Shown piece by piece: positions 33,853 through 43,506 of a DNA stretch of 64,000 bases. Position 1 is the first letter of the stretch. Every line of letters begins with the position of its first letter. Made by a program: the position numbers and the translations under genes. The notes beneath the pieces are model-generated. The model was given only the letters and a program-made list of their open reading frames with translations, was not told the origin of the DNA and searched no databases. Origin of the DNA: Kitasatospora sp. NA04385 (GTDB lineage: Bacteria > Actinomycetota > Actinomycetes > Streptomycetales > Streptomycetaceae); assembly GCF_013364235.1 (NCBI RefSeq), contig NZ_CP054919.1:2150810-2214809 (forward strand), in the 5' to 3' direction.

Positions 33853-34971
33853 ATGGACACCACCGTGGATCTCGACACTTTCTCCTCGCTCGTCGAACGG
33901 CCCGACGAGGGTGCGCGGCGCGGCGCCGAGGAGCGTTGGCAGCAACTGCCCGTGCCGCGCGGCGGCCTGGGCCGGCTCCAGGAGCTGGGTGCCTGGCTGG
34001 CGTCCACCCGCGGCGAGGAGCAGGTCCGCCCGCTGACCGCCGCCCGGGTGCTGCTGTTCGCCGCCGACCACGGCGTCGCCTCGCTGGGCGTCTCCACCCT
34101 GGACTCCCGCGGTGGCACCGCCGACCGGGTCCGCGCCGTGCTGGACGGCACCGCGCCGGTCGCGGTGCTGGCCCGCCGCTACGGCGCGGACGTCCGGGTG
34201 GTCGACATCGCGGTCGACGCCGATCCGAACGAGTTCCCCGAGGAGGTCGTCCGCCACCGGGTGCGCCGCGGCTCCGGGCGGATCGACGTCGAGGACGCGC
34301 TGAGCGCCGAGGACGCCGTCCGGGCGTTCCGGGCCGGCGTGGCGGTGGCCGACGAGGAGGCCGACGCCGGCACCGACCTGGTGCTGCTCGGCGACCTCGG
34401 GGTCGGCTCCACCACGGTGGCCGCCGTGCTGATCGGCGCGCTGTGCGGCACCGACGCCGCCGCCGTCACCGGCCGCGGCTCGGGCGTCGACGACCGCACC
34501 TGGATGGTCAAGTGCGCCACCGTCCGGGACGCGCTGCGCCGGGCCCGCCCGGTGCTCGGCGACCAGTTGGCGCTGCTCGCCGCGACCGGCGGCGCCGACT
34601 TCGCCGCGATCACCGGCTTCCTGCTGCAGGCCGCCGTCCGCAAGCTCCCGGTCGTCCTGGACGGGGTGGTCTCGGCGGCCTGCGCGCTGGTCGCCCAGCG
34701 GATCGCCTTCCGGGCCCCCGAGTGGTGGCGGGCGGGCTCGCTGACCGGCGAGCCCGCGCAGGCCAAGGCGTACGACCGGCTGACCCTGACGCCGTTGCAG
34801 GACGCGGGCGTCACCATGGGCGAGGGCGTCGGCGCGGTGCTGGCGCTGCCGCTGCTCCAGGCCGCCGGCGACACCCTGGCCGAGCCGACCGCCGTGCCGA
34901 GCGCCAAGCCGCTCCCGCCGCGGGCCCCGGCCAAGCTGCCGACGGCGGCGGACCTGCTGGACCGCTACTGA
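33853..34971 (+). CDS. cobT: nicotinate-nucleotide-dimethylbenzimidazole phosphoribosyltransferase
   Basis: 372 aa. Activates the lower ligand base (DMB) to alpha-ribazole phosphate for cobalamin. Motifs: 'LFAADHGVASLGVS', 'GDLGVGSTTVAA', 'TGRGSGVDD', and near the C-terminus 'GVTMGEGVGAVLALPLL' containing the catalytic Glu. ATG 33853 lies 11 bases after the cobU stop; a TAGATT box overlaps the stop but its use is unclear. cobS follows 17 bases on. Confidence 0.94.
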   Translation: MDTTVDLDTFSSLVERPDEGARRGAEERWQQLPVPRGGLGRLQELGAWLASTRGEEQVRPLTAARVLLFAADHGVASLGVSTLDSRGGTADRVRAVLDGTAPVAVLARRYGADVRVVDIAVDADPNEFPEEVVRHRVRRGSGRIDVEDALSAEDAVRAFRAGVAVADEEADAGTDLVLLGDLGVGSTTVAAVLIGALCGTDAAAVTGRGSGVDDRTWMVKCATVRDALRRARPVLGDQLALLAATGGADFAAITGFLLQAAVRKLPVVLDGVVSAACALVAQRIAFRAPEWWRAGSLTGEPAQAKAYDRLTLTPLQDAGVTMGEGVGAVLALPLLQAAGDTLAEPTAVPSAKPLPPRAPAKLPTAADLLDRY

Positions 34972-34988
34972 CTCCGTCGGGGCGCGGG

Positions 34989-35872
34989 ATGAACGACGAG
35001 CAGGCCCGGCCGGGGCACGCGCAGCCGGGGAGTCCGTCGGCACCGGGCTCCGCGACGCCGCCTCCCGAACCCGCGCCGCCCTCCGCGCCCCTGACGGGGC
35101 ATCGGGCGGACGGCGGGCGGGGCGGGGGCCCGGTCGGGGACGGGCTGCGGTTCGCGTTCGGGACGCTGACGGTGCTGCGGGTGCGGGTGCACCGGTGGGA
35201 CCGGGCCGCGGGCGGGGCCGCGATGGTGCTGGCGCCGGTGGTGGGGCTGGTGGTGGGCGCGCTGGCCGGTGGCGCGGGCGCGCTGGCGGCCTGGCGGGGC
35301 GGGGCGCTGCTGGGCGCCGTGGCCGCGGTGGCGGTCGGCGCGCTGCTGACCCGGGGGCTGCACCTGGACGGGGTGGCGGACGTCGCGGACGGGCTGGGCA
35401 GCGGGAAGCCCGCCGAGGACGCGCTACGGATCATGAAGCAGTCGGACATCGGCCCGTTCGGCGTGCTGACGCTGGTGCTGCTGCTGCTGGCTCAGGTCGC
35501 GGCGCTGGCCGGGCAGTTCGCGGTGTCGCCGGGCCGCGGGGCGCTGGCCGCGGTGGTGGCCGCGACGGCGGGGCGGGCGGCGCTGGCCTGGGGCTGCCTG
35601 CGGTCGGTGCCGGCGGCCCGGCCGGGCGGGCTGGGGCGGTGGTGGCCGCGACCGTGCGGCCGGCGGCGGCGGCGGCGGTGACGCTGGCGGTGGCCGGCGC
35701 GGCGGCGGCGCTGCACTGGCGGTGGGGCGTCGCGGCGGTGCTCGGGCCGCTCGTCGCGGGCGCGCTGCTGCGACGGTGCGTGCACCGGTTCGGCGGCGTG
35801 ACCGGGGACGTGCTGGGCGCGCTGGTGGAGACTTCGGCGACGGCGGTGCTGGTGGCGGCCGCCGTGCTGTGA
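34989..35872 (+). pseudogene. cobS: adenosylcobinamide-GDP ribazoletransferase, single-base frameshift
   Basis: Membrane enzyme that joins adenosylcobinamide-GDP and alpha-ribazole(-phosphate) to finish cobalamin. Residues 1-215 read in one frame: Pro-rich N-terminus, 'FAFGTLTVL', membrane helices, and the conserved 'LHLDGVADVADGLGSGK' and 'MKQSDIGPFG'. After 'PAARPGGLG' the family sequence continues only in another frame ('AVVAATVRPAAAAAVTLAVAG', 'CVHRFGGVTGDVLGA') to the stop at 35872. Adding one G to the GGGG run at 35633-35636 joins both into a normal ~294-aa protein. As given, translation ends at 35681. Either a recent mutation or a sequencing deletion. Confidence 0.88.
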
Positions 35873-36096
35873 CCTGGCGTCGGTTCCGCCCCCGTACGCG
35901 AACTCACGCACCGTCACGGGTCGCGGCGGTTCGTGCACGGGGCAGGCGGGGCGGCGCGATCCCAGCATGCGGACTACCATGCGGTGAGCACCCTGGCCCT
36001 GCGCCCCGTTTCGCCGCGGAGTCCGCCTGGTGTTTCGCCGGTCGGCAACGGAGCCGCCACCGGCTGTTGACCGCGAAAGAACAGGACGCATTTGTC

Positions 36097-37593
36097 GTGA
36101 CTGCACTGTCTGTGAGCACCTCCTCCGCCGTGAGCCTGCGGGCGGACGCCCTGGTGGTCGGTGTGGCGAAGGGACCGAAGGGCCTGGTCGTCGCTCCGGG
36201 CGCCGAGGCGGTCGCCGAGGCGTTCGAGGGCAAGCTGGCCGAGGTCCTCACCACCCTGGGCGCCACCGGTGCCGAGGGTGAGGCGGTCAAGCTCCCCGCT
36301 CCGGCCGGGGCCAAGGCGCCGCTGGTGCTGGCCGTGGGCCTGGGCGCGGCCCCCGAGGGCGCGTTCGGCGCCGAGGAGCTGCGCCGGGCCGCCGGTGTGG
36401 CCGCCCGCACGCTGGCCGGTTCGAAGAAGGTCGCGCTGGCGCTGCCGGCCGCCTCCGCCGAGGAGGTCGAGGCGGTCGCGCTGGGCGGCCTGCTCGGCTC
36501 GTACTCCTTCGGCAGCTACAAGGCCGAGGTGGCCAAGGCCCCGGTGGCCGAACTGGTGCTGCTGGTGGAGCGCAAGGGCTCGAAGGACGCCAAGGCCGCC
36601 GTGGAGCGCGCCACCGCGATCGGCGAGGAGATGAACCGGGCCCGTGACCTGGTCAACACCGCCCCGAACGACCTGAACCCGAAGTCCTTCGCCGCGATCG
36701 CGCAGGCGGCGGGCAAGGAGCACGGTCTGAAGGTCGAGGTGCTGGACGAGAAGGCGCTGGCCAAGGGCGGCTTCGGCGGCATCCTGGGCGTGGGCGTCGG
36801 TTCGGCGAACCCGCCCCGGCTGGTGAAGGTGGCGTACACCCACCCGAAGGCGAGGGCCTCGCTGGCGTTCGTCGGCAAGGGCATCACCTACGACTCGGGC
36901 GGCATCTCGCTGAAGCCGGCCGGCCACAACGAGACCATGAAGTGCGACATGTCGGGCGCCGCCGCGGTGTTCGCCGCCGTGGTCGCCGCCAAGCGGCTGG
37001 GCCTGCAGGTCAACGTGACGGCGTGGCTGGCGCTGGCGGAGAACATGCCGTCCGGCTCGGCGACCCGTCCGGGCGACGTGCTGCGGATGTACGGCGGCAA
37101 GACCGTCGAGGTGCTGAACACCGACGCCGAGGGCCGGCTGGTGCTGGCCGACGCGATCGTCCGGGCCGGCGAGGAGCAGCCGGACGTGATCGTCGACGTG
37201 GCGACCCTGACCGGCGCGATGGTGCTGGCGCTGGGCACCCGCACCTTCGGCGTGATGGCCAACGACGAGGCGCTGCGCACCCGCCTGCACGAGACCGCGG
37301 GCGCGGTGGGCGAGGCGTCCTGGCCGATGCCGCTGCCGGCCGACCTGCGCAAGGGCATGGTCGAGTCGACCGTGGCGGACCTGGCGAACATGGGCGAGCG
37401 GATGGGCGGCGGCCTGGTGGCCGGCCTGTTCCTGCAGGAGTTCGTCACCGAGGGCACCCCCTGGGCGCACCTGGACATCGCCGGTCCGGCGTTCAACGAG
37501 GGCGGCCCGCACGGCTACACCCCCAAGGGCGGCACCGCGAGCGCGGTGCGCACCCTGGTCCGCTTCGCGGAGGACACCGCCGCGGGCGAGTGA
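36097..37593 (+). CDS. pepA: leucyl aminopeptidase (M17 family)
   Basis: 498 aa. N-terminal macro-like domain and C-terminal catalytic domain with two metals. Motifs: 'GKGITYDSGGISLKP' (metal-binding Lys and Asp), 'MKCDMSGAAAVFAA', and the signature 'NTDAEGRLVLADA' (Asp and Glu ligands, catalytic Arg). Releases N-terminal Leu and related residues from peptides in the cytosol, also Cys-Gly in some bacteria. GTG 36097 has AGGA 10 nt upstream; the open frame runs far upstream without a better start. A strong terminator follows. Confidence 0.95.
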   Translation: MTALSVSTSSAVSLRADALVVGVAKGPKGLVVAPGAEAVAEAFEGKLAEVLTTLGATGAEGEAVKLPAPAGAKAPLVLAVGLGAAPEGAFGAEELRRAAGVAARTLAGSKKVALALPAASAEEVEAVALGGLLGSYSFGSYKAEVAKAPVAELVLLVERKGSKDAKAAVERATAIGEEMNRARDLVNTAPNDLNPKSFAAIAQAAGKEHGLKVEVLDEKALAKGGFGGILGVGVGSANPPRLVKVAYTHPKARASLAFVGKGITYDSGGISLKPAGHNETMKCDMSGAAAVFAAVVAAKRLGLQVNVTAWLALAENMPSGSATRPGDVLRMYGGKTVEVLNTDAEGRLVLADAIVRAGEEQPDVIVDVATLTGAMVLALGTRTFGVMANDEALRTRLHETAGAVGEASWPMPLPADLRKGMVESTVADLANMGERMGGGLVAGLFLQEFVTEGTPWAHLDIAGPAFNEGGPHGYTPKGGTASAVRTLVRFAEDTAAGE

Positions 37594-37602
37594 CCCGCTG
37601 AC

Positions 37603-37640
37603 GCGAGGGGCCCGGCACCGGTGGGTGCCGGGCCCCTCGC
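37603..37640 (+). terminator. terminator after pepA
   Basis: Perfect 17-bp inverted repeat GCGAGGGGCCCGGCACC / GGTGCCGGGCCCCTCGC with a 4-nt loop, 9 bases beyond the stop. Confidence 0.85.
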
Positions 37641-37978
37641 GCCTTACCAGCCGGTAGCACCCGGCGCCAATTCGAGGACGTGTTCGCCTCCGGCGAAAAT
37701 TGATTCCGCAGGGCGGAACAGAGCCGGTGAAGACCCCCGGACGGAGTACCTCCGCTTGCCGTTTTCCCGGCCGTGAGCTGCGACGATACCTCCGAGAACG
37801 GGTCATACCGCCGCCGCGCGGGCCGCACCGGGGGCGCCTCGGGGCACCCGCCGACGCCACCTGCCACCAACAAGTGCAAAGATGTATTTCCGGCACGACT
37901 GGGCGCCCTTACAAGGGCACTCACCCACCGGACCGCGACCGGCCCGGCGATCCGCACCTTTTGCATGGAGGACGTGAC
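37641..37978 (+). other. noncoding region upstream of lpdA
   Basis: About 340 bases. A frame continuous with lpdA is open through it but has no family sequence, so it is leader and promoter DNA. Somewhat AT-richer around 37680-37700 and 37865-37890. The end carries GGAGG 7 nt before the lpdA GTG. No riboswitch was recognised. Confidence 0.5.
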
Positions 37979-39367
37979 GTGGCGAACGACGCCAGCACCG
38001 TTTTCGACGTAGTCATTCTCGGAGGCGGAAGCGGCGGTTACGCCGCGGCGCTCCGTGGCGCCCAGCTCGGCCTGAGCGTCGCACTGATCGAGAAGGGCGA
38101 GCTGGGCGGCACCTGCCTCCACCGCGGCTGCATCCCGACCAAGGCGCTGCTGCACGCCGCCGAGGTCGCCGACGAGACGAAGGAAGCCGCCGAGTTCGGC
38201 GTGCTCGCCACCTTCCAGGGCATCGACATCAACGGCGTCCACAAGTACAAGGACGACGTCGTCGCCGGCCTGTACAAGGGCCTGCAGGGCCTGGTCGCCT
38301 CCCGCAAGGTCACCTTCGTCCAGGGCGAGGGCAAGCTCTCCTCGCAGACCTCGGTGGACGTCAACGGCCAGCGCATCGAGGGCCGTCACATCGTGCTGGC
38401 CACCGGCTCCGTGCCGCGCTCGATCCCGGGCCTGGACATCGACGGCAACCGGATCATCTCCTCCGACCACGCGCTGAAGCTCGACTACATCCCGAAGTCG
38501 GCGATCATCCTGGGCGGCGGCGTCATCGGCTGCGAGTTCGCCTCGGTCTGGAAGTCCTTCGGCGTCGACGTCACCATCGTCGAGGGCCTGCCCCACCTGG
38601 TGCCGCTGGAGGACGAGAACTCCTCCAAGCTGCTGGAGCGCGCCTTCCGCAAGCGCGGCATCAAGTTCGAGCTGAAGTCCCGCTTCTCCGGCGTGGAGTA
38701 CACCGCCGACGGCGTCCGGGTCTCCACCGAGAACGGCAAGTCCATCGAGGCCGACGTGCTGCTGGTCGCGATCGGCCGCGGCCCGGTCTCGGCCGGCCTG
38801 GGCTACGAGGAGCAGGGCGTCGCGATGGACCGCGGCTACGTCCTGGTCGACGAGTACCTGCGCACCAACGTGCCGACCATCTCCGCCGTCGGCGACCTGG
38901 TCCCGACCCTGCAGCTGGCCCACGTCGGCTTCGCCGAGGGCATCCTGGTCGCCGAGCGGATCGCCGGCCTCAAGGTCGTCCCGATCGACTACGACGGCAT
39001 CCCGCGGGTGACCTACTCCAACCCGGAGGTCGCCTCCGTCGGCCTGACCGAGGCCAAGGCCGTCGAGCAGTACGGCAAGGAGAAGGTCGTCACCCTCAAG
39101 TACAACCTCGCCGGCAACGGCAAGAGCAAGATCCTCAAGACCGCCGGCGAGATCAAGCTGGTCCAGGTCAAGGACGGCGCCGTCGTGGGTGTCCACATGG
39201 TCGGCGCCCGCATGGGCGAGCAGGTCGGCGAGGCCCAGCTGATCTACAACTGGGAGGCCCTGCCCGCCGAGGTCGCGCAGCTCATCCACGCGCACCCGAG
39301 CCAGTCCGAGGCGCTCGGCGAGGCCCACCTCGCGCTGGCCGGCAAGCCGCTGCACGCGCACGACTGA
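37979..39367 (+). CDS. lpdA: dihydrolipoamide dehydrogenase (E3)
   Basis: 462 aa, normal for the family. FAD site '[19 protein letters not shown]', redox disulfide Cys46/Cys51 in '[11 protein letters not shown]', NAD site '[13 protein letters not shown]', and the C-terminal active-site His-Glu pair in '[13 protein letters not shown]'. It reoxidises the lipoyl arms of 2-oxo acid dehydrogenases. GTG 37979 has GGAGG 7 nt upstream. sucB follows 58 bases on, so E3 and E2 of the same complex are made together. Confidence 0.97.
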   Translation: MANDASTVFDVVILGGGSGGYAAALRGAQLGLSVALIEKGELGGTCLHRGCIPTKALLHAAEVADETKEAAEFGVLATFQGIDINGVHKYKDDVVAGLYKGLQGLVASRKVTFVQGEGKLSSQTSVDVNGQRIEGRHIVLATGSVPRSIPGLDIDGNRIISSDHALKLDYIPKSAIILGGGVIGCEFASVWKSFGVDVTIVEGLPHLVPLEDENSSKLLERAFRKRGIKFELKSRFSGVEYTADGVRVSTENGKSIEADVLLVAIGRGPVSAGLGYEEQGVAMDRGYVLVDEYLRTNVPTISAVGDLVPTLQLAHVGFAEGILVAERIAGLKVVPIDYDGIPRVTYSNPEVASVGLTEAKAVEQYGKEKVVTLKYNLAGNGKSKILKTAGEIKLVQVKDGAVVGVHMVGARMGEQVGEAQLIYNWEALPAEVAQLIHAHPSQSEALGEAHLALAGKPLHAHD

Positions 39368-39425
39368 TCGCGCCCCCGTCCCCGTTCATTCCTGTACGCA
39401 AGACTTGATAGGAGTCGCTGGAACC

Positions 39426-41214
39426 ATGGCGGTCTCAGTAACACTGCCCGCGCTGGGCGAGAGCGTGACCGAAGGCACCGTCACCCGCTGGCTGAAGGCC
39501 GAGGGTGAGCGCGTGGAGATCGACGAGCCGCTGCTCGAGGTCTCCACCGACAAGGTCGACACCGAGATCCCGGCGCCGGCCTCCGGCGTCCTGGCCTCGA
39601 TCAAGGTCGGCGAGGACGAGACCGTCGAGGTGGGCGCCGAACTGGCGGTCATCGACGACGGCTCCGGCGCCCCGGCCGCAGCCCCGGCGCCCGCCGCCGA
39701 GGCCGCTCCGGCTCCGGCCGCCGAGGCCGCCCCGCCGCCGAGGAGGCCCCGCGGCCCCCGCCCCGGCCGCCGAGGCCCCGGCCGCCGCCGCGCCGTCCGG
39801 CGACGCCACCCCGGTGCTGCTGCCCGCGCTGGGCGAGTCGGTCACCGAGGGCACCGTCACCCGCTGGCTGAAGGCCGAGGGCGACACCGTCGAGGTCGAC
39901 GAGCCGCTGCTGGAGGTCTCCACCGACAAGGTCGACACCGAGATCCCCTCCCCCGTGGCGGGCACCCTGGTGAAGATCCTGGTCGGCGAGGACGAGACCG
40001 CCGAGGTCGGCGCCCAGCTCGCGCTGATCGGTGCCGCGGGCTCGGCTCCGGCCGCCCCGGCGCCGGCCGCCGCCCCGGCCCCGGCTGCTGCTCCGGCCGC
40101 CCCGGCCCCGGCTGCCCCGCGGCCCCGGCTGCCCCGCGGCCCCGGCTGCTCCGGCCCCGGCCCCGGCCCCGGCCGCCGCTGCCCTGCTCCGGCTCCCGCC
40201 GCCCCGGCTGCCGCCGGCTCCGGCTCCGGCCGCCCCGGCCCCGGTGGCCGCCCGGCCGCTCCGGCCGCCGCCGCTCCGGCTGCGGACGCCGGTGACGCCT
40301 ACGTCACCCCGCTGGTGCGCAAGCTCGCCGCCGAGCACGGTGTCGCGCTCGCCTCCGTCGCCGGCACCGGCGTCGGCGGCCGCATCCGCAAGCAGGACGT
40401 GATCGCCGCCGCCGAGGCCGCCAAGGCCGCTCCGGCCCCGGCCGCCGCCCCCGCTGCCGCCGCCCCGGCGAAGGCCGCCGCCGCGCCGTCCGCGCTGCGC
40501 GGCCAGACCGTCAAGATGACCCGCATGCGCAAGGTCATCGGCGACAACATGCTGAAGGCCCTGCACGAGCAGGCCCAGCTGACCAGCGTGGTCGAGGTGG
40601 ACGTCACCCGGATCATGTCGCTGCGCGCGAAGGCGAAGGACTCCTTCCTGGCCCGCGAGGGCGTGAAGCTGTCCCCGATGCCGTTCTTCGTGAAGGCGGC
40701 CGCCCAGGCGCTGAAGGCCCACGCGGTCATCAACGCCCGGATCAACGAGGCCGAGGGCACCGTCAGCTACTTCGACACCGAGAACATCGGCATCGCGGTG
40801 GACTCCGAGAAGGGTCTGATGACCCCGGTCATCAAGGGTGCGGGCGACCTCAACATCGCCGGCATCTCGAAGAAGACCGCGGAGCTGGCCTCGAAGGTCC
40901 GCGACAGCAAGATCACCCCGGACGAGCTGTCCGGCGCGACCTTCACCATCTCCAACACCGGTTCGCGCGGTGCGCTGTTCGACACCGTCATCGTCCCGCC
41001 GAACCAGGTCGCGATCCTGGGCATCGGCGCGACCGTGAAGCGCCCGGTGGTCATCGAGGCCGACGGCGGCACCGCCATCGGCATCCGCGACATGACCTAC
41101 CTGTCGCTCTCCTACGACCACCGCCTGGTGGACGGCGCGGACGCCGCCCGCTACCTGGTCGCGGTCAAGGAGATCCTGGAGGCCGGCGAGTTCGAGGTCG
41201 AGCTCGGCCTGTAA
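39426..41214 (+). pseudogene. sucB: 2-oxoglutarate dehydrogenase E2 (dihydrolipoyl succinyltransferase), frameshifted linker
   Basis: TCA-cycle E2 component with two lipoyl domains. The first (ATG 39426, Lys43 in 'STDKVDTEI') reads in one frame; the second lipoyl domain (about 39811-40044), the E3-binding domain (about 40296-40410) and the catalytic domain with '[11 protein letters not shown]' near the end read in another frame to the stop at 41214. The change of frame lies in the Ala/Pro linker between 39730 and 39755 and equals +1 or -2 nt. The second linker (40110-40265) stays open but turns from Ala/Pro into Arg/Gly/Cys-rich sequence, suggesting further compensating indels. Both halves are conserved and the gene should be needed, so sequencing error is likelier than loss. 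Confidence 0.88.
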
Positions 41215-41241
41215 GGCGCAGCCCGCCCGTGGCACCCCGCC

Positions 41242-41279
41242 GGGAGCCCCGCACCGTCCCCGGACGGTGCGGGGCTCCC
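41242..41279 (+). terminator. terminator after sucB
   Basis: Perfect 18-bp inverted repeat GGGAGCCCCGCACCGTCC / GGACGGTGCGGGGCTCCC around a 2-nt centre, 27 bases beyond the stop. Confidence 0.85.
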
Positions 41280-41350
41280 GCGCGTTCCGACCCGCCCGGC
41301 GGTGTCGAACGGGTGCGGGCCGGGCGGCGATCGTGGAGGCTGGAGCGGTG

Positions 41351-41866
41351 ATGGACGAGACGGGATTCTGGCAACTGGTCGACGGCGCCCGGGAAGCGGC
41401 CGCGGGCGATCCGGACGAGCAGGCCGAGGCGCTGGTCGAGCAGCTGCTGCGGCTCACCCCGGACGAGGTGCTGGACTTCGCCCGGCAGTTCGAGGCGCGG
41501 TTCCAGCGGGCGTACACGGTGGAGCTGTGGGGCGCCGCGTACCTGCTGCTCGACGGGGCCTCGGAGGACGCGTTCGACTACTTCCGGTGCTGGCTGATCG
41601 GCCAGGGCCGGGAGGTCTTCGAGGGCGCGGTGCACGAGCCGGACGCACTGGCCGAGCTGGTGCCGGACTTCGACGAGGACGAGGACGGCGACGGGGAGGA
41701 GCTGGGCTACGCCGCCGACGAGGCGTACGAGCGGCTCACCGGGCTGCCGCTGCCGGACCTGGGGGTGCGTCAGCCGGCGGCCGCGTACGGGGTGTCCTTC
41801 GACTTCTCGGACAAGGCGGTGATGGCCGCCCGCTACCCGCGGCTGTGGGAGCTGTACGGGGACTGA
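41351..41866 (+). CDS. DUF4240 protein
   Basis: 171 aa. Matches the DUF4240 pattern: 'FWQLVDGAREAA', 'LDFARQFEARFQRAYTVELWGAAYLL', 'AFDYFRCWLIGQGREVFEGAV' and 'ADEAYERLTG'. Acidic, soluble, no signal. Function unknown; homologues are sometimes found with toxin-immunity or phage-defence genes, but nothing here supports that. ATG 41351 has GGAG 5 nt upstream; the GTG immediately before it is an alternative. Confidence 0.82.
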   Translation: MDETGFWQLVDGAREAAAGDPDEQAEALVEQLLRLTPDEVLDFARQFEARFQRAYTVELWGAAYLLLDGASEDAFDYFRCWLIGQGREVFEGAVHEPDALAELVPDFDEDEDGDGEELGYAADEAYERLTGLPLPDLGVRQPAAAYGVSFDFSDKAVMAARYPRLWELYGD

Positions 41867-41933
41867 CCGGGCGGCGGGGTGCCCGTCCGGGTGGCGGCCG
41901 TCCGGGTGGGACGGCCCGGGCCCGGCGGGCGGC

Positions 41934-42428
41934 TCAGTCCAGCTCGCGGCCCATCCAGACGTCGTCCGCGTAGCCGCCGTCCAGCAGGAAGTGCTCGGGC
42001 AGCACGCCGAGGACGCGGAAGCCGGCCCGTTCGTACAGCCGACGGGCCGGGGTGTTGTGGGCGAGCACCCGGAGGGTCATCCGGCGGGCGCCGTCGGCTC
42101 GGGCCGTCGCGCAGGCGGCGGCGAGCAGCGCGTCGCCGATCCGGCGGCCGCGGGCCTCGGGGAGCACGCCCAGGCCCTGGATCTGGCGGACGTGCGCGTT
42201 GGAGGGCAGCGGGATCTCCCGGACCAGGCGGACGTAACCGACCACCCGGCCGTCGAGTTCGGCCAGCAGGTACTGCCCGGGGCGGTGCGCCTCGTCGAAC
42301 ACCGGGGCGTCCTGCGGGGGGCGCGGGGCGACCTCGCTGAGCGGGGACCAGACGGCGTGGTCGACGGCGCGGATCGCAGGCTCGTCCTCGTCCCGCGCCG
42401 GACGGATGATCACATCGTGGGAGGGCAT
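41934..42428 (-). CDS. GNAT-family N-acetyltransferase
   Basis: 164 aa, single GNAT domain. Acetyl-CoA loop 'VLPEARGRRIGDALL' and 'NTPARRLYERAGFRVLG' are clear. Substrate unknown. The ATG at 42428 is preferred: a TACCAT -10 box lies 7 nt upstream, fitting a leaderless mRNA, while the ATG at 42437 falls inside that box. It converges on the DUF4240 gene. Confidence 0.85.
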   Translation of the reverse strand: MPSHDVIIRPARDEDEPAIRAVDHAVWSPLSEVAPRPPQDAPVFDEAHRPGQYLLAELDGRVVGYVRLVREIPLPSNAHVRQIQGLGVLPEARGRRIGDALLAAACATARADGARRMTLRVLAHNTPARRLYERAGFRVLGVLPEHFLLDGGYADDVWMGRELD

Positions 42429-42435
42429 GCGGGCC

Positions 42436-42441
42436 ATGGTA
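42436..42441 (-). promoter_or_regulatory. -10 box for a leaderless GNAT transcript
   Basis: TACCAT on the minus strand, 7 nt before the ATG at 42428; it overlaps the alternative upstream ATG. Confidence 0.45.
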
Positions 42442-42513
42442 GACGCGGCCCGGTGCGGCCCCGTACGGGGTTTCTGAGCGGGCGGGCCGGGGCGGGCTGG
42501 GAGGATGGCGGGC

Positions 42514-43428
42514 ATGCGAATCGCGGTGACAGGTTCCACGGGGTTGATCGGGTCCGCGCTGGTGGACTCCCTGCTGGCGGACGGGCACGAGGTGCTGCGG
42601 CTGGTGCGGCGGCGCTCGCGCACCGGGCCGCAGCCGGACGGGACGGTCGGGGTCGGCTGGAACCCGCTGCTGATGCAGATCGACGCGGCCGCGCTGGAGG
42701 GCGTGGACGCGGTGGTCCACCTGGCCGGGGCGGGCGTCGGCGACCGGCGCTGGACGGACGCGTACCGGCGGGAGATCCGGGACAGCCGGGTGCTGGGCAC
42801 CGAGACGCTGGCCGCCGCGCTGTCCCGGCTGAAGGAGCCGCCGGGGGTGCTGGTCAGCGCCTCCGCCGTCGGCTACTACGGGCAGACCGGCGACCAGCTG
42901 ATCGACGAGGGCGCGCCGGCCGGCAGCGACTTCCTCGCCGAGGTCTGCCGGGAGTGGGAGCGGGCCGCGCGGCCCGCCGAGGACGCCGGGATCCGGGTGG
43001 TGCACCCGCGCACCGGGCTGGTGCTGGACGCGGGGGGCGGGGCCGGGGCCCGGCTGCTGCCGCTGTTCCGGCTGGCGCTGGGCGGGCGGCTCGGGGACGG
43101 CGGGCAGTACTGGTCGCTGATCTCGCTGGCCGACGAGGTGGCCGCGCTGCGCTTCCTGATCGAGCGCCGGGAGCTGTCGGGGCCGGTCAACCTGACCGGG
43201 CCGGCGCCCGTCACCAACCGCGAGCTGACCGAGGAGCTGTCCCGGCAGCTCGGGCGCCCGGCGGTGTTCGCGGTGCCGGAGTGGGCGCTGCGCGCCGCGC
43301 TCGGGGAGATGGCCGTCGAGGTGGTGGGCAGTCACCGGGTGGTGCCGAAGGCGCTGTCGGACGCGGGGTTCGTGTTCCGCGACCCCGACGTGGGGACGAT
43401 CGTCGCGGCGGCGCTCGGGGAGCGGTAG
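42514..43428 (+). CDS. TIGR01777-family NAD(P)-dependent epimerase (SDR39U1-like)
   Basis: 304 aa. Extended SDR: nucleotide loop 'AVTGSTGLIGSAL', 'VVHLAGAGVGDRRWT', 'SASAVGYYG' and a C-terminal DUF1731-like segment 'VFAVPEWALRAALGEMA'. Homologues act in cell-division or plastid-related roles in other groups; the reaction here is unknown. The ATG at 42514 is 9 nt after GGGAGG; the ATG at 42505 lies too close to it. Confidence 0.88.
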   Translation: MRIAVTGSTGLIGSALVDSLLADGHEVLRLVRRRSRTGPQPDGTVGVGWNPLLMQIDAAALEGVDAVVHLAGAGVGDRRWTDAYRREIRDSRVLGTETLAAALSRLKEPPGVLVSASAVGYYGQTGDQLIDEGAPAGSDFLAEVCREWERAARPAEDAGIRVVHPRTGLVLDAGGGAGARLLPLFRLALGGRLGDGGQYWSLISLADEVAALRFLIERRELSGPVNLTGPAPVTNRELTEELSRQLGRPAVFAVPEWALRAALGEMAVEVVGSHRVVPKALSDAGFVFRDPDVGTIVAAALGER

Positions 43429-43456
43429 CGACTGCGGAGCGGTAGCGCCCGGGCGG

Positions 43457-43506
43457 CGGCGGCTCGGTCGGCGGCTCGGTCGGCGGCTCGGGTCGGCGGC
43501 TCGGGT
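43457..43506 (+). repeat. four tandem 12-13-bp repeats
   Basis: CGGCGGCTCGGT twice, then CGGCGGCTCGGGT twice, head to tail, about 30 bases after the epimerase stop. Noncoding. Likely a simple-sequence expansion. Confidence 0.7.

Noticed and set aside
33839..33853. Separate promoter for cobT (TAGATT at the cobU stop)
   Set aside because: Possible by pattern but the 11-bp gap and shared pathway make simple co-transcription with cobU more likely; no -35 seen.
37700..37978. N-terminal extension of lpdA
   Set aside because: Open only by high GC; no family similarity, and GGAGG precedes the GTG at 37979.
41867..41933. Repeated GTCCGGGTGG between DUF4240 and GNAT as a regulatory repeat
   Set aside because: Lies between converging genes in simple GC-rich sequence; at most a weak terminator.
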